A stretch of 64,000 nt of DNA from Spiractinospora alimapuensis (GCF_018437505.1 NZ_CP072467.1:1178001-1242000); one strand, 5' to 3'. Counted from the first letter of the stretch, positions 45,981-55,203 are shown. Numbers and translations: made by a program. The notes: generated by a model not told the origin, from the sequence alone.

Positions 45981-46013
45981 GACGGGGTGGCGCCCTCCTA
46001 GCGCCACCCCGTC
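45981..46013 (+). terminator. Hairpin between lpdA and sucB
   Basis: GACGGGGTGGCGC (45981-45993) and GCGCCACCCCGTC (46001-46013) form a perfect 13-bp stem with a 7-nt loop. It could end lpdA transcription partly or fully. Confidence 0.6.
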
Positions 46014-46052
46014 GTTCCGCACAACCAGGTACAGCAGACCAGCGAGGAAGTC

Positions 46053-47492
46053 ATGTCCACTCCCGTCACACTGCCCCCCCTCGGAGAGAGCATCACCGAG
46101 GGAACCGTCACCCAGTGGCTCAAGAAGGAGGGTGACACTGTCGACGTGGACGAGCCGCTGCTGGAGGTCTCCACCGACAAGGTCGACACCGAGATCCCCT
46201 CCCCCGCCGCCGGCGTTCTCTCCCGGATCATCGTGGCCGAGGACGAGACCGTCGAGGTGGGCGCCGAGATCGCGGTGATCAGCGCGTCCGGCGAGGCCGG
46301 CGCTGCCGCCGCCCCCGAGCAGACCACGCCCCCGGCCCCCGAACCGACCCCCGAGCCCACGCCGGAACCCACGCCGGAGCCGGTCGCGCAGGCCGAGCCG
46401 ACGCCCGCTCCCGCGACGCCCCCGGCTCCGCAGGCCCAGACCGCCCCGCCTGCTCCGCCGGCCCCGGTCGCCGAGCAGCCGGAGCGGCTGGGCACGCCGC
46501 CGCGGCCGACGCGTGACGAGGTCACGCCCTCCGTCGACGTGGGGACGATGGACGCCGGCGCCGTTCGCCGGTCGGACGCGGCCAGCGAGTCCTACCTGAC
46601 GCCCCTGGTGCGCAAGCTGGCGGCCGAGCGGAGTGTGGACCTGAGCACGGTGACGGGAACCGGTGTTGGCGGCCGGATCCGTAAGCAGGACGTCCTCGCC
46701 GCCGCGGAGCGTCAGGCGTCCGCGCCGGCCGCCGCCCCCACCCGGATCGTCACACCGGACACGACGCTGCGGGGCCGCACGGAGAAGATGTCGAGCCTGC
46801 GCCAGTCGATCTCCCAGCGGATGGTGGAGTCACAGCGCACCTCGGCCCAGGCGAACCAGGTCATCGAGGTCGACGTGACCCGCGTCGCGCGGCTGCGGGA
46901 ACTGGCCAGCGCGGAGTTCCAGGCCCGTGCCGGGGTCGCGCTGACCTACTTCCCGTTCTTCACCCTCGCCACGGTGGAGGCCCTCAAGGGCCACCCGAAG
47001 CTGAACGCCGTGATCGACAGCGCGGCCCAGCAGGTGACCTACCACGCCGAAGAGAACCTGGCCATCGCGATCGACACCGAGCAGGGGCTGCTCGCGCCGG
47101 TCATCCAGGAGGCGGGGAACCTCAACCTCGCCGGTCTCGCGCGGGCCATCCAGGACCTCGCGTCACGGACGCGCTCCGGCGCGGTGAGCCCGGACGAGCT
47201 GAGCGGCGCCACGTTCTCGCTGAACAACACGGGCAGTGTGGGCGCGGTGATCGACACCCCGATCATCAACCAGCCGCAGGTGGGCATCCTGAGCGTCGGC
47301 AAGGTCACCAAGCGCCCGGTCGTGGTCGAGGACCCGAACCTGGGTGAGGTCATCGCGGTCCGCTCCATGGTGTTCCTCTCGCTGAGCTTCGACCACCGGC
47401 TGATCGACGGCGGCGACGCGGCTCGCTTCCTCCAGGACATCAAGGCCCGCCTTGAGGAGGGCGCCTTCGAGTCCGAGGTCGGGCTCGCCTGA
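46053..47492 (+). CDS. sucB: 2-oxoacid dehydrogenase E2 (dihydrolipoamide acyltransferase)
   Basis: Core acyltransferase of the pyruvate and/or 2-oxoglutarate dehydrogenase. A single lipoyl domain carries Lys43 in TDKVDTEIPSP. A long Ala/Pro/Glu linker with PEPTPEP repeats (about 88-150) leads to a peripheral-subunit-binding domain (about 180-218, YLTPLVRKLAAERSVDLSTV). The C-terminal catalytic domain ends with FDHRLIDGGDAARF, containing the active His. The mycobacterial DlaT has two lipoyl domains; this has one. ATG 46053 follows a GAGGAAG site. Pairing with lpdA is functional. Confidence 0.92.
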   Translation: MSTPVTLPPLGESITEGTVTQWLKKEGDTVDVDEPLLEVSTDKVDTEIPSPAAGVLSRIIVAEDETVEVGAEIAVISASGEAGAAAAPEQTTPPAPEPTPEPTPEPTPEPVAQAEPTPAPATPPAPQAQTAPPAPPAPVAEQPERLGTPPRPTRDEVTPSVDVGTMDAGAVRRSDAASESYLTPLVRKLAAERSVDLSTVTGTGVGGRIRKQDVLAAAERQASAPAAAPTRIVTPDTTLRGRTEKMSSLRQSISQRMVESQRTSAQANQVIEVDVTRVARLRELASAEFQARAGVALTYFPFFTLATVEALKGHPKLNAVIDSAAQQVTYHAEENLAIAIDTEQGLLAPVIQEAGNLNLAGLARAIQDLASRTRSGAVSPDELSGATFSLNNTGSVGAVIDTPIINQPQVGILSVGKVTKRPVVVEDPNLGEVIAVRSMVFLSLSFDHRLIDGGDAARFLQDIKARLEEGAFESEVGLA

Positions 47493-47512
47493 CCCGTCCC
47501 GCATCCCCGATC

Positions 47513-47554
47513 GCGCGCCCGCCGAACGTCCACCGACGTTTCCGGCGGGCGCGC
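47513..47554 (+). terminator. Two-part hairpin after sucB
   Basis: Outer stem 47513-47524 with 47543-47554 (12 bp, perfect) and inner stem 47525-47530 with 47535-47540, capped by a CACC loop. It starts 21 bp after the stop. Confidence 0.75.
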
Positions 47555-48276
47555 TTCGCGTCTCCGGGGTGACTGGCCGGGAAGCGCCGAGACGTGGACG
47601 ACCTCGCTGTCTCGTGATGCCACTGTGCCGACCGCGAGGAATCGGCCGTAGGACCGGGGCCTTGTTCGGAGGGGGTCACCACGAAGGGACGTGGAGGGGA
47701 CTCGTCCGCGCTCGATCGCCGTTCTGTCGCGGCGTGAGGGTGTTGCCCCTACCTCCGGCGCGCGTCCGCGGTTGGCCTGGCCCGACGTGCAAGACGTGTC
47801 CGGTCTTCGCTTCGCGCACGCGCTCGACGCCCGGAACACACGAGGGAAGACGCCCCACGGCGCCCGAGTTCCGGGCCGGTCGCGGTGCGCGCCGAACGCC
47901 CGCCCACGCCAGCACGCCCTCCACGGGTCCTCGGGACTCAGCTTCTCGGCTGGTCGACGGCCGATCGACGCGTCCGGTGCCCGCCCCGCCCCGTCACCAC
48001 CGGGAGTCCAGACCGGAGACCACGCGCACGGCGACGCGGACGTCGCGCCCCGGAACCAAGATCACCGACGACGGTATGGCTCCACTCCACCAGCGGAGCC
48101 GGACTCGCCCGCGTCCGAGAACGGCGTCAGGGGTCGGCGTGTGTCCGTCGACGTGAGCCCGTCGGGGCACACGTCGGATCGAACGCGTGGGGCCCGCCAA
48201 CCGCGCTGGCGACCACCATCCTTCTACGCTGGTGGCCCTTTGTGTCCAGTCCAGACCTTTCGGGGAGGACCCCACC
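47555..48276. other. 722-bp tract without a recognisable gene
   Basis: Open frames here are Arg/Pro/Gly-rich and overlap each other in several frames. None has a ribosome site or familiar motif. A good ribosome site (GGGGAGGACC) near the right end belongs to the SDR39U1 gene. Confidence 0.5.
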
Positions 48277-49170
48277 ATGAGAGTCGCGATCACGGGAGCG
48301 TCCGGGTTCATCGGTACCGCGCTGCGGGAGTCCCTGCGGAGGGACGGCCACGAAGTCCTGCGGTTGGTTCGTGGGAAGGCGCGGGCGAAGGACGAAGTGG
48401 GATGGGATCCCGAGGCAGGGGATGTTGACTCCGCGGCGTTGGTCGGGACCGACGCGGTGGTGCATCTGGCGGGGGCGCCGCTCGGCCCGCGGCGGTGGAC
48501 CGCCGAACACAAGCGTCGGATCCGGCTGAGCCGTACCCGCGGGACCCGAACCCTCGCGGAGGCACTCGCCGCGATGGACAGTCCGCCGCCGCGAATGCTG
48601 TCGGCCTCAGCCGTCGGATTCTACGGCGACACCGGATCGGTGGTGGTGGACGAGTCCGCCCCCCGGGGGTCGGGATTCCTGTCCGAGGTGGTCGCGGACT
48701 GGGAGGCCGCCACAGAGCCCGCGGCCGAGGCCGGGGTGTCGGTGGCCCACACCCGGACGGGGGTCGTCCTGTCGACGGACGGTGGGCTCATGGGCACCGT
48801 ACTGCCGTTGTTCCGGCTGGGGCTGGGTGGTCGTCTCGGCTCCGGGCGGCAGTACATGAGCTGGATCGCCGAGACCGACGAGATCGGTGCGATGCGGTTC
48901 CTGCTGGAGCGGCCCGACCTGACCGGCCCGTTCAACCTGACGGCGCCGGAGCCGGTCACGAACGCGGAGTACACGCGGATGTTGGCCGCGGCGCTACGCC
49001 GCCCCGCGCCGTTCACGGTCCCGGCGGGAGCACTCAGGTTGGCGCTGGGCGGGTTCGCCGACGAGGCCGCGCTGGTGAGCCAGCGGGTGGTGCCGGCCCG
49101 GCTGCGGGAGGCGGGCTACACCTTCCGTGATCCCGCGCTCGTCCCGGCGTTGGCCGCGCTGCTGCGGTGA
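48277..49170 (+). CDS. TIGR01777 family (SDR39U1-like) epimerase
   Basis: Extended short-chain dehydrogenase fold with the NAD(P) motif ITGASGFIGTAL at residues 5-16. The family pattern LAGAPLGPRRWTAEHKRRIR follows near residue 67. The catalytic Tyr-Lys pair of standard members is weakly represented (VGFYGD). The C-terminal DUF1731 region is present (GFADEAALVSQRVVPARLREAGY). Substrate is unknown; E. coli YfcH and mycobacterial Rv2216 are relatives. ATG 48277 has GGGGAGG 6-12 nt upstream. It lies between sucB and the lipoate genes, as in mycobacteria. Confidence 0.87.
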   Translation: MRVAITGASGFIGTALRESLRRDGHEVLRLVRGKARAKDEVGWDPEAGDVDSAALVGTDAVVHLAGAPLGPRRWTAEHKRRIRLSRTRGTRTLAEALAAMDSPPPRMLSASAVGFYGDTGSVVVDESAPRGSGFLSEVVADWEAATEPAAEAGVSVAHTRTGVVLSTDGGLMGTVLPLFRLGLGGRLGSGRQYMSWIAETDEIGAMRFLLERPDLTGPFNLTAPEPVTNAEYTRMLAAALRRPAPFTVPAGALRLALGGFADEAALVSQRVVPARLREAGYTFRDPALVPALAALLR

Positions 49171-49195
49171 GGGGACGCCCGAGGTCACGGGTGGC

Positions 49196-49297
49196 CACGG
49201 TGAGCTATGTGCGATTGGCCGCTCCGCCACGGTGGAACACCGGCGGGATTCGAACCCGCGTGACCCGGTCCGGGTCGCATAGTCCGAAGGAACCGTG
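49196..49297 (-). ncRNA. Circularly permuted class II tRNA-like RNA
   Basis: Read on the minus strand, all parts of a class II tRNA occur in rotated order. These are: anticodon-stem 3' strand (49282-49278), long variable arm (stem 49276-49272 with 49266-49262), T arm (stem 49259-49255 with 49247-49243, loop TTCGAAT), an acceptor-like stem CGGTG/CACCG closed by TTC (49242-49230), TG at positions 8-9, D arm (stem 49227-49225 with 49213-49211 and a GG-containing loop), A26, and anticodon-stem 5' strand (49209-49205, pairing with 49278-49282). An outer 6-bp stem (49297-49292 with 49201-49196) closes the element. There is no encoded CCA end and no normal anticodon loop. It sits between convergent genes. 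Whether it is transcribed is unknown. Confidence 0.6.
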
Positions 49298-49348
49298 ATC
49301 GTCGCACCGGGCATCCCCGCACTACTAGACATCAGGGGCGGCCCGGGG

Positions 49349-50551
49349 TCAACTGGGATCCCGCCCGGTCGCGGACCGTCGGCGTGGGCGGTAGACCAGT
49401 CGCCGCAGTAGGGCGTCCGCGGGACCGGGCCGGTCGGCGCGGTCGAGACTGTACGCGGCGCCAAGGGACACCAGCCACGCCCCGAACGCGGCCGCGAGGG
49501 CCCCCGCCATCCCGACGTGGGTTCCGAGGCCGCCGAGCTGCGGATGCAGCACCAACGTGACCAGTATGGAGTTCAGGAGGTAGAACGTCAGTGAGCGCTG
49601 GCCCATCGCGGCAACGGCGCCCGAGAGGACGCCGGTCGGGGAGCCGAGCCGCAGCGCGATGAGGCCGAACAGGGCGGCGTACCCCGCTCCCCCGAGCACA
49701 CCGGTGTGGACCTGAAGGGCCATCAGCGCCCCGACCGTCACCGGGGAGACCGCGAGGAGGCCGACGGCGTACGCGGCGGCGGGAAGCGCCCCCAGGAGCG
49801 AGGCGGAGATCCCCGCCACCGCGATCCGCGCGAGCGCGACGCGGTGGCGCTCGGGGTCGTTCAGCAGGCCACGGCGGCCCGCGACGAAACCCAGCACCAC
49901 CAACAACAACAGGGGGTAGGCGAACGCGATGAACAGTGGGGTGGCGAGGATCGACACCACGCGTTCGATCCAGTCGGCGGTGGTCAGATAGCCGGGTGTT
50001 CCCGCCTCGGCCAGGTCGTCGCCGGTCGCGAGGGACCAGCCGTAGCCGATCATGGCGACGGTCACGGTCAGCAGGGACAGGCCCGCCAGCACCACGACGG
50101 CGCGACGCAGCACCACGTCACTCCGGAAGAGCAGCCAGCCGAGAAGCAGACCGGCGAGCCCGTAGGACGTCAGGATCTCCCCGGGGAACACCAGGACGAT
50201 GTTGACCGCGCCGAAGAGGAACAGGAACACCGCGCGTCGGCGTAGCAGGCGGCGGACCTCCCGTTCTGACTCTCCACGGGCGAGCTGGCGCGCCACGAGC
50301 CACGCCATCCCGTAGCCGAACAGGATCGCGAACATCGGGAAGGCGCGGTTGTCGAGGACGAGGACGGTGAGGAACGTCGCCACCCGGTCGACGGTCGGAG
50401 CGGTGTCCAGTGACGTGCCGAAGCCGACGCCCGCGTACACCCCGGCGTAGGCCATGGCGATCAGCAGCAGCATCGTTCCCCGGGCGAGGTCGGGGGCGGG
50501 TTTGCGCTCCGTCGCGCGCACTGGACCAGAGGGGGCGAAGGGAACAGACAT
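49349..50551 (-). CDS. DUF418 family membrane protein
   Basis: Multi-pass membrane protein (about 10 hydrophobic segments in 400 residues) of the DUF418/YeiB-like group, with unknown transport or acyltransferase-like role. The pattern RAFPMFAILFGYGMAWLVAR near residue 68 and GQRSLTFYLLNSIL near residue 310 are characteristic. ATG 50551 is chosen over an ATG 36 bp upstream, which would place the start inside a palindromic operator. That operator (50559-50578) suggests tight control by a TetR-like regulator encoded elsewhere. Confidence 0.82.
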   Translation of the reverse strand: MSVPFAPSGPVRATERKPAPDLARGTMLLLIAMAYAGVYAGVGFGTSLDTAPTVDRVATFLTVLVLDNRAFPMFAILFGYGMAWLVARQLARGESEREVRRLLRRRAVFLFLFGAVNIVLVFPGEILTSYGLAGLLLGWLLFRSDVVLRRAVVVLAGLSLLTVTVAMIGYGWSLATGDDLAEAGTPGYLTTADWIERVVSILATPLFIAFAYPLLLLVVLGFVAGRRGLLNDPERHRVALARIAVAGISASLLGALPAAAYAVGLLAVSPVTVGALMALQVHTGVLGGAGYAALFGLIALRLGSPTGVLSGAVAAMGQRSLTFYLLNSILVTLVLHPQLGGLGTHVGMAGALAAAFGAWLVSLGAAYSLDRADRPGPADALLRRLVYRPRRRSATGRDPS

Positions 50552-50558
50552 ACCCCTA

Positions 50559-50578
50559 ATGGAACACGTGTGTTCCAT
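50559..50578. promoter_or_regulatory. Palindromic operator at the DUF418 promoter
   Basis: ATGGAACAC-GT-GTGTTCCAT is a 9-2-9 perfect inverted repeat 8 bp upstream of the DUF418 start codon. Size and symmetry fit a TetR-family operator; no such regulator is encoded nearby. Confidence 0.6.
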
Positions 50579-50630
50579 AAACGTCAATTCGCGTGCCTTT
50601 GTGAGTCACCAACCTCCATGGTCAGTACAC

Positions 50631-51176
50631 CTAGGTGGTGGCGTCGGTCAGCTCCTCCCGCAGGGCGTCCAGCGCAGCGCGCCAGTACTCCTTCGTTCGC
50701 GCGGCGGCCTCGGCGTCGGCGAGTCGACCGTGCTCCACGGCGACCTGACACCGGTCCGGCCCCTTCACGGTGAACGTGACCGTGACCCGGTCCCCACCGG
50801 CTCCCCAGTCGGCGCGCAGGGACCTCGGTTGGGTGGTCCGGCGAAGGTGCAGCCGGTCGTCGACGAGCCACCGCCGCCGTCGCTCCTCCTCGACGAACGC
50901 GGCGAAGACACGTTCCGCGGACGCCGGCAGGGTCTTGGCCGCGCTCACGCTGAACGTCCCGTCCGGCTGCTGCCCCGGACTCCGCATGCCGCGTGACTGT
51001 TCGTAGCCCACCGTGATCGTCTGCGCCCACCAGCCGTCGACGGCCCCCTCCTCCACCAACCACCGCGCGATCTCGGTGTGGCCGTGGTCCCGCGCGCCCC
51101 ACGCGTCGAGAACCTCGAACCATTCCTCCCAGCCGCGTCCGGTCCGCTCGCGCACCGCCTCGTCCGACACCGCCAT
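50631..51176 (-). CDS. DUF4287-like and SRPBCC/AHSA1-domain protein
   Basis: A 181-residue soluble protein. The N-terminal part (about 10-62), with GRGWEEWFEVLDAWGARDHG and VDGWWAQTITVGYEQ, matches DUF4287. The C-terminal 115 residues form a START/AHSA1-like ligand-binding or chaperone-like domain. ATG 51176 has AGGAGG 6 nt upstream. It precedes the DUF418 gene in the same direction with an 80-bp gap containing the operator, so it is probably transcribed separately. Ligand unknown. Confidence 0.8.
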   Translation of the reverse strand: MAVSDEAVRERTGRGWEEWFEVLDAWGARDHGHTEIARWLVEEGAVDGWWAQTITVGYEQSRGMRSPGQQPDGTFSVSAAKTLPASAERVFAAFVEEERRRRWLVDDRLHLRRTTQPRSLRADWGAGGDRVTVTFTVKGPDRCQVAVEHGRLADAEAAARTKEYWRAALDALREELTDATT

Positions 51177-51541
51177 CACGTACCTCCTGTGCGGATCCCC
51201 ACCTGGTTGGTATCCGTCGGCGACGACGTCACACGTGGATCGTTCGGCTGCGGGTCACATACCCCGGCGGGTGCGGCGCGAAGGGTCGGTCCGGCACGGG
51301 AACCGGGCGCGACGGAACGTGCGGGAGATATGGCGCCGCCCGCCCTGGGCCGTGGGGGCGGGGGCCGGGGCGTACCCACGGATGGCCAGGGCGGGGGCGC
51401 CCGGGAAGGAAAGCCCGAAGCACCTTCCAAGCTGACACCACGGACGATAGGAACACCTCGCCCCGGGCGCCACCGCTTCGCGAAATCTGGGGAAAACGTG
51501 GTGGCCGGTGGAGTCCGGCCAGGCCCGCGCTCGCCCGGGGT
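51177..51541. other. Upstream region of the SRPBCC gene
   Basis: No gene is supported; it contains the promoter of the SRPBCC gene and the 3' flank of the permease gene. No marked repeat or RNA was seen. Confidence 0.4.
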
Positions 51542-52996
51542 CTAGGAACGGGGTTCTGGGTCGGGATCCTCACGGCGACCCACCGCCGCCATCAGGCGTT
51601 TCTCCGCGTCGGGGCCCCTACCGACGGAGGGGAGTCGCAGCAGCAGGGGTAGGCCGATCACCCACCAGGCGAGGATGATGACCCACTCCTCCGGCCAGTT
51701 CAACGACGCCGGCATTCCAGGTAGGTACAAAACACCCAGCCCGAGGGCGAGCACCAGTGCGCTGCCGCCCACCAGGCGGGGGTAGCGCACTCGAAAGGGG
51801 CGCGGCATCTGTGGCTCCGTCCTGCGCAGGACGAGGAACGACACCACCACCACGACGTAGGCGACCACGATGCTCATGCCGCCGGCGTTGATGAGCCAGT
51901 TCATCATCGGCTCGCCGAACAGTGGGGCGATCACCGACAGGCCGCCCACGAACAGCAGGGCGTTTCCCGGGGTGCGGAACCGCGGGTGGAGCCGACCGAA
52001 CCAGCGGGGAAGCATCCCGGAGACGGCCATCGCGTACAGCAGGCGACTGGCGCCGATGAGGAAGGCGTTCCAGCTCGTCAACAGGCCGGCGATCCCGCCC
52101 AGGACGAGCAGGTTGCCCATCGTGTGGCTGTTCCACAGCGCACGCATGGCCTCCGCCGTTCCCAGGTCGGCCTCGACCAGGTCCGGCACGGGCATGCTCG
52201 ACCCGACGGTGAGCATGATCAGGATGTACCAGGCCGCAGCGCAGAGCACGCTCACCACGAGGATGCGCCCGACCTGCCGATAGGGGATCTTGATCTCGCT
52301 CGCCGACTGCGGGATGACGTCGAAGCCGACGAACAGGAAGGGAACCGCCACGAGCACGGTGAGAAGCCCGGCTGGTCCGACCCCGAAGGCCGGCCGCATG
52401 GTCTCGGTGGAGCCGCCGGTGAACGCGCCGAGCAGCAACACCAGACCGACCGCCAGCAGGAAGAGCACGGCGATGGTCTGGAAGACACTGGCTGGCCGGA
52501 TACCGACGTAGTTGAGCACCGTCATCACCACGGCGGTCCCCACACCCACCGCGACCCAAGTGGCGTAGACGTCGTAGTCGGCGACCGTCCACATGTGTCC
52601 GGCGAGCATGCCTGGGAACAGGTCCACGATCGTCTGTGGGATGGCCACGGCCTCGAACGCGACCACGGAGACGTAGCCCAGGACCATCGCCCAGGAGGCC
52701 ACGAACGCGCCCTTGGCGCCCAGCGCGCGCATCGCGTAGTGGTGCTCACCGCCCGCCTTGGGCATCGCGGTCACCAACTCCGCGTAGGTGAGCCCGACGA
52801 GGGCGATGATCACGCCACCGATCGCGAAGGCGAGCGCGGCACCCACGGGACCGGCGGCCTCCAGGAAGCCGGAGGTGGCCGTGATCCACCCGAACCCGAT
52901 CATCGCGCCGAACGCGAGAGCGAGGATGTCGCCCCGCCCCAGCACCTTCAGGAATCCGTCGTTGGATCCCCGTGGCGAGCCATCACTCGTGGCCAT
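51542..52996 (-). CDS. APC-superfamily amino acid permease
   Basis: Twelve-helix importer of amino acids or polyamines; the substrate cannot be told. The helix-1 unwound motif is GAMIGFGWITATSG, and helix-6 contains FLFVGFDVIPQSASEIK. GEHHYAMRALGAKGAF is the loop 2-3 signature. The C-terminus is charged. ATG 52996 has GAGAGGTG upstream and gives the usual N-terminus before LGRGDILALAFG. It is divergent from lipB with a 412-bp gap containing inverted repeats. Confidence 0.86.
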   Translation of the reverse strand: MATSDGSPRGSNDGFLKVLGRGDILALAFGAMIGFGWITATSGFLEAAGPVGAALAFAIGGVIIALVGLTYAELVTAMPKAGGEHHYAMRALGAKGAFVASWAMVLGYVSVVAFEAVAIPQTIVDLFPGMLAGHMWTVADYDVYATWVAVGVGTAVVMTVLNYVGIRPASVFQTIAVLFLLAVGLVLLLGAFTGGSTETMRPAFGVGPAGLLTVLVAVPFLFVGFDVIPQSASEIKIPYRQVGRILVVSVLCAAAWYILIMLTVGSSMPVPDLVEADLGTAEAMRALWNSHTMGNLLVLGGIAGLLTSWNAFLIGASRLLYAMAVSGMLPRWFGRLHPRFRTPGNALLFVGGLSVIAPLFGEPMMNWLINAGGMSIVVAYVVVVVSFLVLRRTEPQMPRPFRVRYPRLVGGSALVLALGLGVLYLPGMPASLNWPEEWVIILAWWVIGLPLLLRLPSVGRGPDAEKRLMAAVGRREDPDPEPRS

Positions 52997-53408
52997 GGGC
53001 GGCACCTCTCTGTCGTCCGACACGCACGCGGTCCCGGCGGTCATCGGCCCCGGGACGACCTGTCGTCACGAGACAGGAAGTACCTATCGGACGCCTTCGG
53101 AGCACAACCCCCGGAAACACGGTGATCCACAAAACACGCACCAAACTGCCACACTCCTCCCTCTCACACCAGAGGGTTCCGCGGCCCACTCCCCCACCAG
53201 GCGACTTGGCGTGCCCCAGGTCTCTGAACTCCCCACTCAGGTGGGCTCTCGGTTACGCCGGCGACTCGGCGTAACCGTCATCCGGCCCGGTGCGACACGG
53301 GAGCGGGCGGTAACTCCGGCGGACGCCGAGGTATTCCGGCGTGGGGCCGCACGTCGAGGGTGGTCCTCACCACCCTCGCGCGCCGAGAAGGGCGCGTAAG
53401 GTGGGGGT
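52997..53408. promoter_or_regulatory. Divergent control region of the permease and lipB, with two perfect inverted repeats
   Basis: Repeat one is GGTTACGCCG-N6-CGGCGTAACC (53251-53276). Repeat two is CGAGGGTGGT-N4-ACCACCCTCG (53355-53378), just upstream of the lipB -10 box TAAGGT (53397-53402), which lies 6 nt before the ATG, so the lipB transcript may be leaderless. As both genes point away, these repeats are more likely operators than terminators. Confidence 0.5.
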
Positions 53409-54131
53409 ATGGCTGAACTCGCCTTCGCGTGGTTGGGCCCCGAGCCGGTTCCGTACCAGGCGGGGTGGGACCTTCAGAAACGGCTCCACGCCGCCCGCGT
53501 GGACGACCGTGTCGGCGACACGGTGCTGCTTCTGGAACACGAGCCGGTGTACACCGCGGGCAAACGCACCCGGGCCCCGGACCGCCCGGTCGTTGACCCC
53601 GGCGCGCCGGTGATCGACATCGACCGTGGCGGGAAGATCACCTGGCACGGCCCCGGCCAGCTCACCGGGTACCCGATCGTTCGGCTCAGCGATCCGATCG
53701 ACGTCCTCGCCCACGTCCGCGCGTTGGAGGAGGTCATGATCCGCACGATCGCGGACTTCGGCCTGACCGGCGTCCGGGTGGAGGGCAAGAGCGGTGTCTG
53801 GCTCGACCCCGACCCGCGACGCGGGCTCATCCAACGGAAGGTCGGCGCGATCGGCTGCCGGGTCTCCCGTGGGGTCGGTATGCACGGGTTCGCCCTGAAC
53901 TGCGCGAACGACCTGTCCTGGTACTCAGCGATCGTTCCCTGCGGCATCCCCGTCGACGAAGGGGACGTCACATCGCTCACGCGAGAGCTGGGGCGCGAGA
54001 TTCCCGTCGCCGAGGTCCTGCCTCCGGTGCGGCGCCACCTCGCCGCCGTGTTCGGAGCCACCTCCACGACATCCTCCGACGGTGTTCCGGAGATACCGGA
54101 GCCCGCGTCGCACACATTGAGTGCCGTATGA
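53409..54131 (+). CDS. lipB: Octanoyltransferase
   Basis: Transfers octanoyl from acyl carrier protein to lipoyl domains. Catalytic Cys178 is in IVPCGI and Lys144 in QRKVGAIG; the substrate-binding [17 protein letters not shown] segment spans 73-89. At 240 residues it is full length, with a disordered C-terminal tail. There is no Shine-Dalgarno at a normal distance and a -10 box lies 6 nt upstream. lipA follows; the overlapping in-frame ATG at 54128 is probably not its true start. Confidence 0.94.
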   Translation: MAELAFAWLGPEPVPYQAGWDLQKRLHAARVDDRVGDTVLLLEHEPVYTAGKRTRAPDRPVVDPGAPVIDIDRGGKITWHGPGQLTGYPIVRLSDPIDVLAHVRALEEVMIRTIADFGLTGVRVEGKSGVWLDPDPRRGLIQRKVGAIGCRVSRGVGMHGFALNCANDLSWYSAIVPCGIPVDEGDVTSLTRELGREIPVAEVLPPVRRHLAAVFGATSTTSSDGVPEIPEPASHTLSAV

Positions 54132-54181
54132 CCGGCACCACCCGAAACGATCCCCCACAAGGGCGCGGAAAGGAAGACGCG

Positions 54182-55126
54182 GTGACCGCTGTCGCACCCG
54201 AAGGCCGCAAGCTGCTGCGCATCGAGGCCCGCAACAGCCAGACGCCGATCGAGAAGAAGCCTCCGTGGATCAAGACCCGGATGCGGATGGGCCCGGAGTA
54301 CAGCGCGCTGAAGTCGCTGGTCCGTCGCGAGGGCCTGCACACGGTGTGTGAGGAGGCCGGGTGTCCCAACATCTACGAGTGCTGGGAGGACCGCGAGGCA
54401 ACGTTCCTGATCGGTGGGGAACAGTGCACCCGCCGGTGCGACTTCTGCCAGATCGCGACCGGCAAGCCCACCCCGTTCGACCGCACGGAACCGTTGAAGG
54501 TCGCGGAGTCGGTGCGGACGATGGGGCTGCGCTACGCCACGGTCACCGGCGTCGCCCGTGACGACCTCGACGACGGCGGGGCGTGGCTCTACGCCGAGAC
54601 CGTCCGGAAGATCCACGAACTCAACCCCGAGACCGGGGTGGAACTGCTCATCCCCGACTTCGACTCCAAGGACGACCAGTTGGCCGAGGTGTTCGGGTCC
54701 CGCCCGGAGGTCCTCGCCCACAACGTGGAGACGGTGCCGCGGATCTTCAAGCGGATTCGCCCGGCGTTCCGCTACGAACGGTCGCTGGAGGTCATCACCA
54801 AGGCGCGCGCGGACGGCCTGGTCACCAAGTCCAACCTGATCCTCGGCATGGGTGAGACCCGCGACGAGGTCAGCACCGCGATGCGGGACCTGCACGAGGC
54901 CGGCTGTGACCTGCTGACCATCACGCAGTACCTGCGCCCGTCGAAGCTGCACCACCCCATCGAGCGGTGGGTCAAGCCGGAGGAGTTCGTCGAGCTCAAC
55001 ACCGAGGCCGAGGAGATCGGCTTCGCCGGCGTGATGTCCGGGCCGATGGTGCGCTCCTCCTACCGCGCGGGCCGGCTGTACAAGCAGGCCGTGGAGAAGC
55101 GGGCGGCCCAGGGCGCCGCACAGTAG
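54182..55126 (+). CDS. lipA: Lipoyl synthase (radical SAM)
   Basis: Inserts two sulfur atoms into octanoyl-lipoyl domains. The auxiliary [4Fe-4S] cluster ligands are Cys56, Cys61 and Cys67 ([12 protein letters not shown]) and the radical-SAM cluster ligands Cys82, Cys86 and Cys89 (CTRRCDFC). The RSSY-like C-terminus [11 protein letters not shown] is intact. GTG 54182 is chosen because AAGGAAG lies 6 nt upstream and related actinobacterial LipA proteins begin with VSAVAPDGRK-like sequence; an ATG at 54128 overlapping lipB adds 18 unrelated residues. It provides lipoate for sucB in the same window. Confidence 0.95.
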   Translation: MTAVAPEGRKLLRIEARNSQTPIEKKPPWIKTRMRMGPEYSALKSLVRREGLHTVCEEAGCPNIYECWEDREATFLIGGEQCTRRCDFCQIATGKPTPFDRTEPLKVAESVRTMGLRYATVTGVARDDLDDGGAWLYAETVRKIHELNPETGVELLIPDFDSKDDQLAEVFGSRPEVLAHNVETVPRIFKRIRPAFRYERSLEVITKARADGLVTKSNLILGMGETRDEVSTAMRDLHEAGCDLLTITQYLRPSKLHHPIERWVKPEEFVELNTEAEEIGFAGVMSGPMVRSSYRAGRLYKQAVEKRAAQGAAQ

Positions 55127-55130
55127 TGTC

Positions 55131-55165
55131 GTCCCGGTTCCCCGCCCGAGGTGGGGAACCGGGAC
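55131..55165 (+). terminator. Hairpin after lipA
   Basis: GTCCCGGTTCCCC (55131-55143) and GGGGAACCGGGAC (55153-55165) form a perfect 13-bp stem with a 9-nt loop, 4 bp after the stop. Confidence 0.75.
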
Positions 55166-55190
55166 GGAGCGGACGTCGTTCGTGAGGGAA

Positions 55191-55203
55191 TATCCTTGGT
55201 TGT
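55191..55203 (+). promoter_or_regulatory. Leaderless-type promoter for the DUF4191 gene
   Basis: TATCCT (55191-55196) lies 7 nt before ATG 55204, with no Shine-Dalgarno between. Confidence 0.55.

Noticed and set aside
47691-48428. Open frame of 245 codons between sucB and SDR39U1
   Set aside because: Runs into the SDR39U1 gene in another frame, has shadow-like composition and no start signals.
49196-49297. Ordinary linear tRNA or tmRNA 3' end
   Set aside because: No 5' acceptor strand pairs with the sequence after the T arm in the normal order, and no tmRNA acceptor sequence is present; only the rotated order gives a full set of arms.
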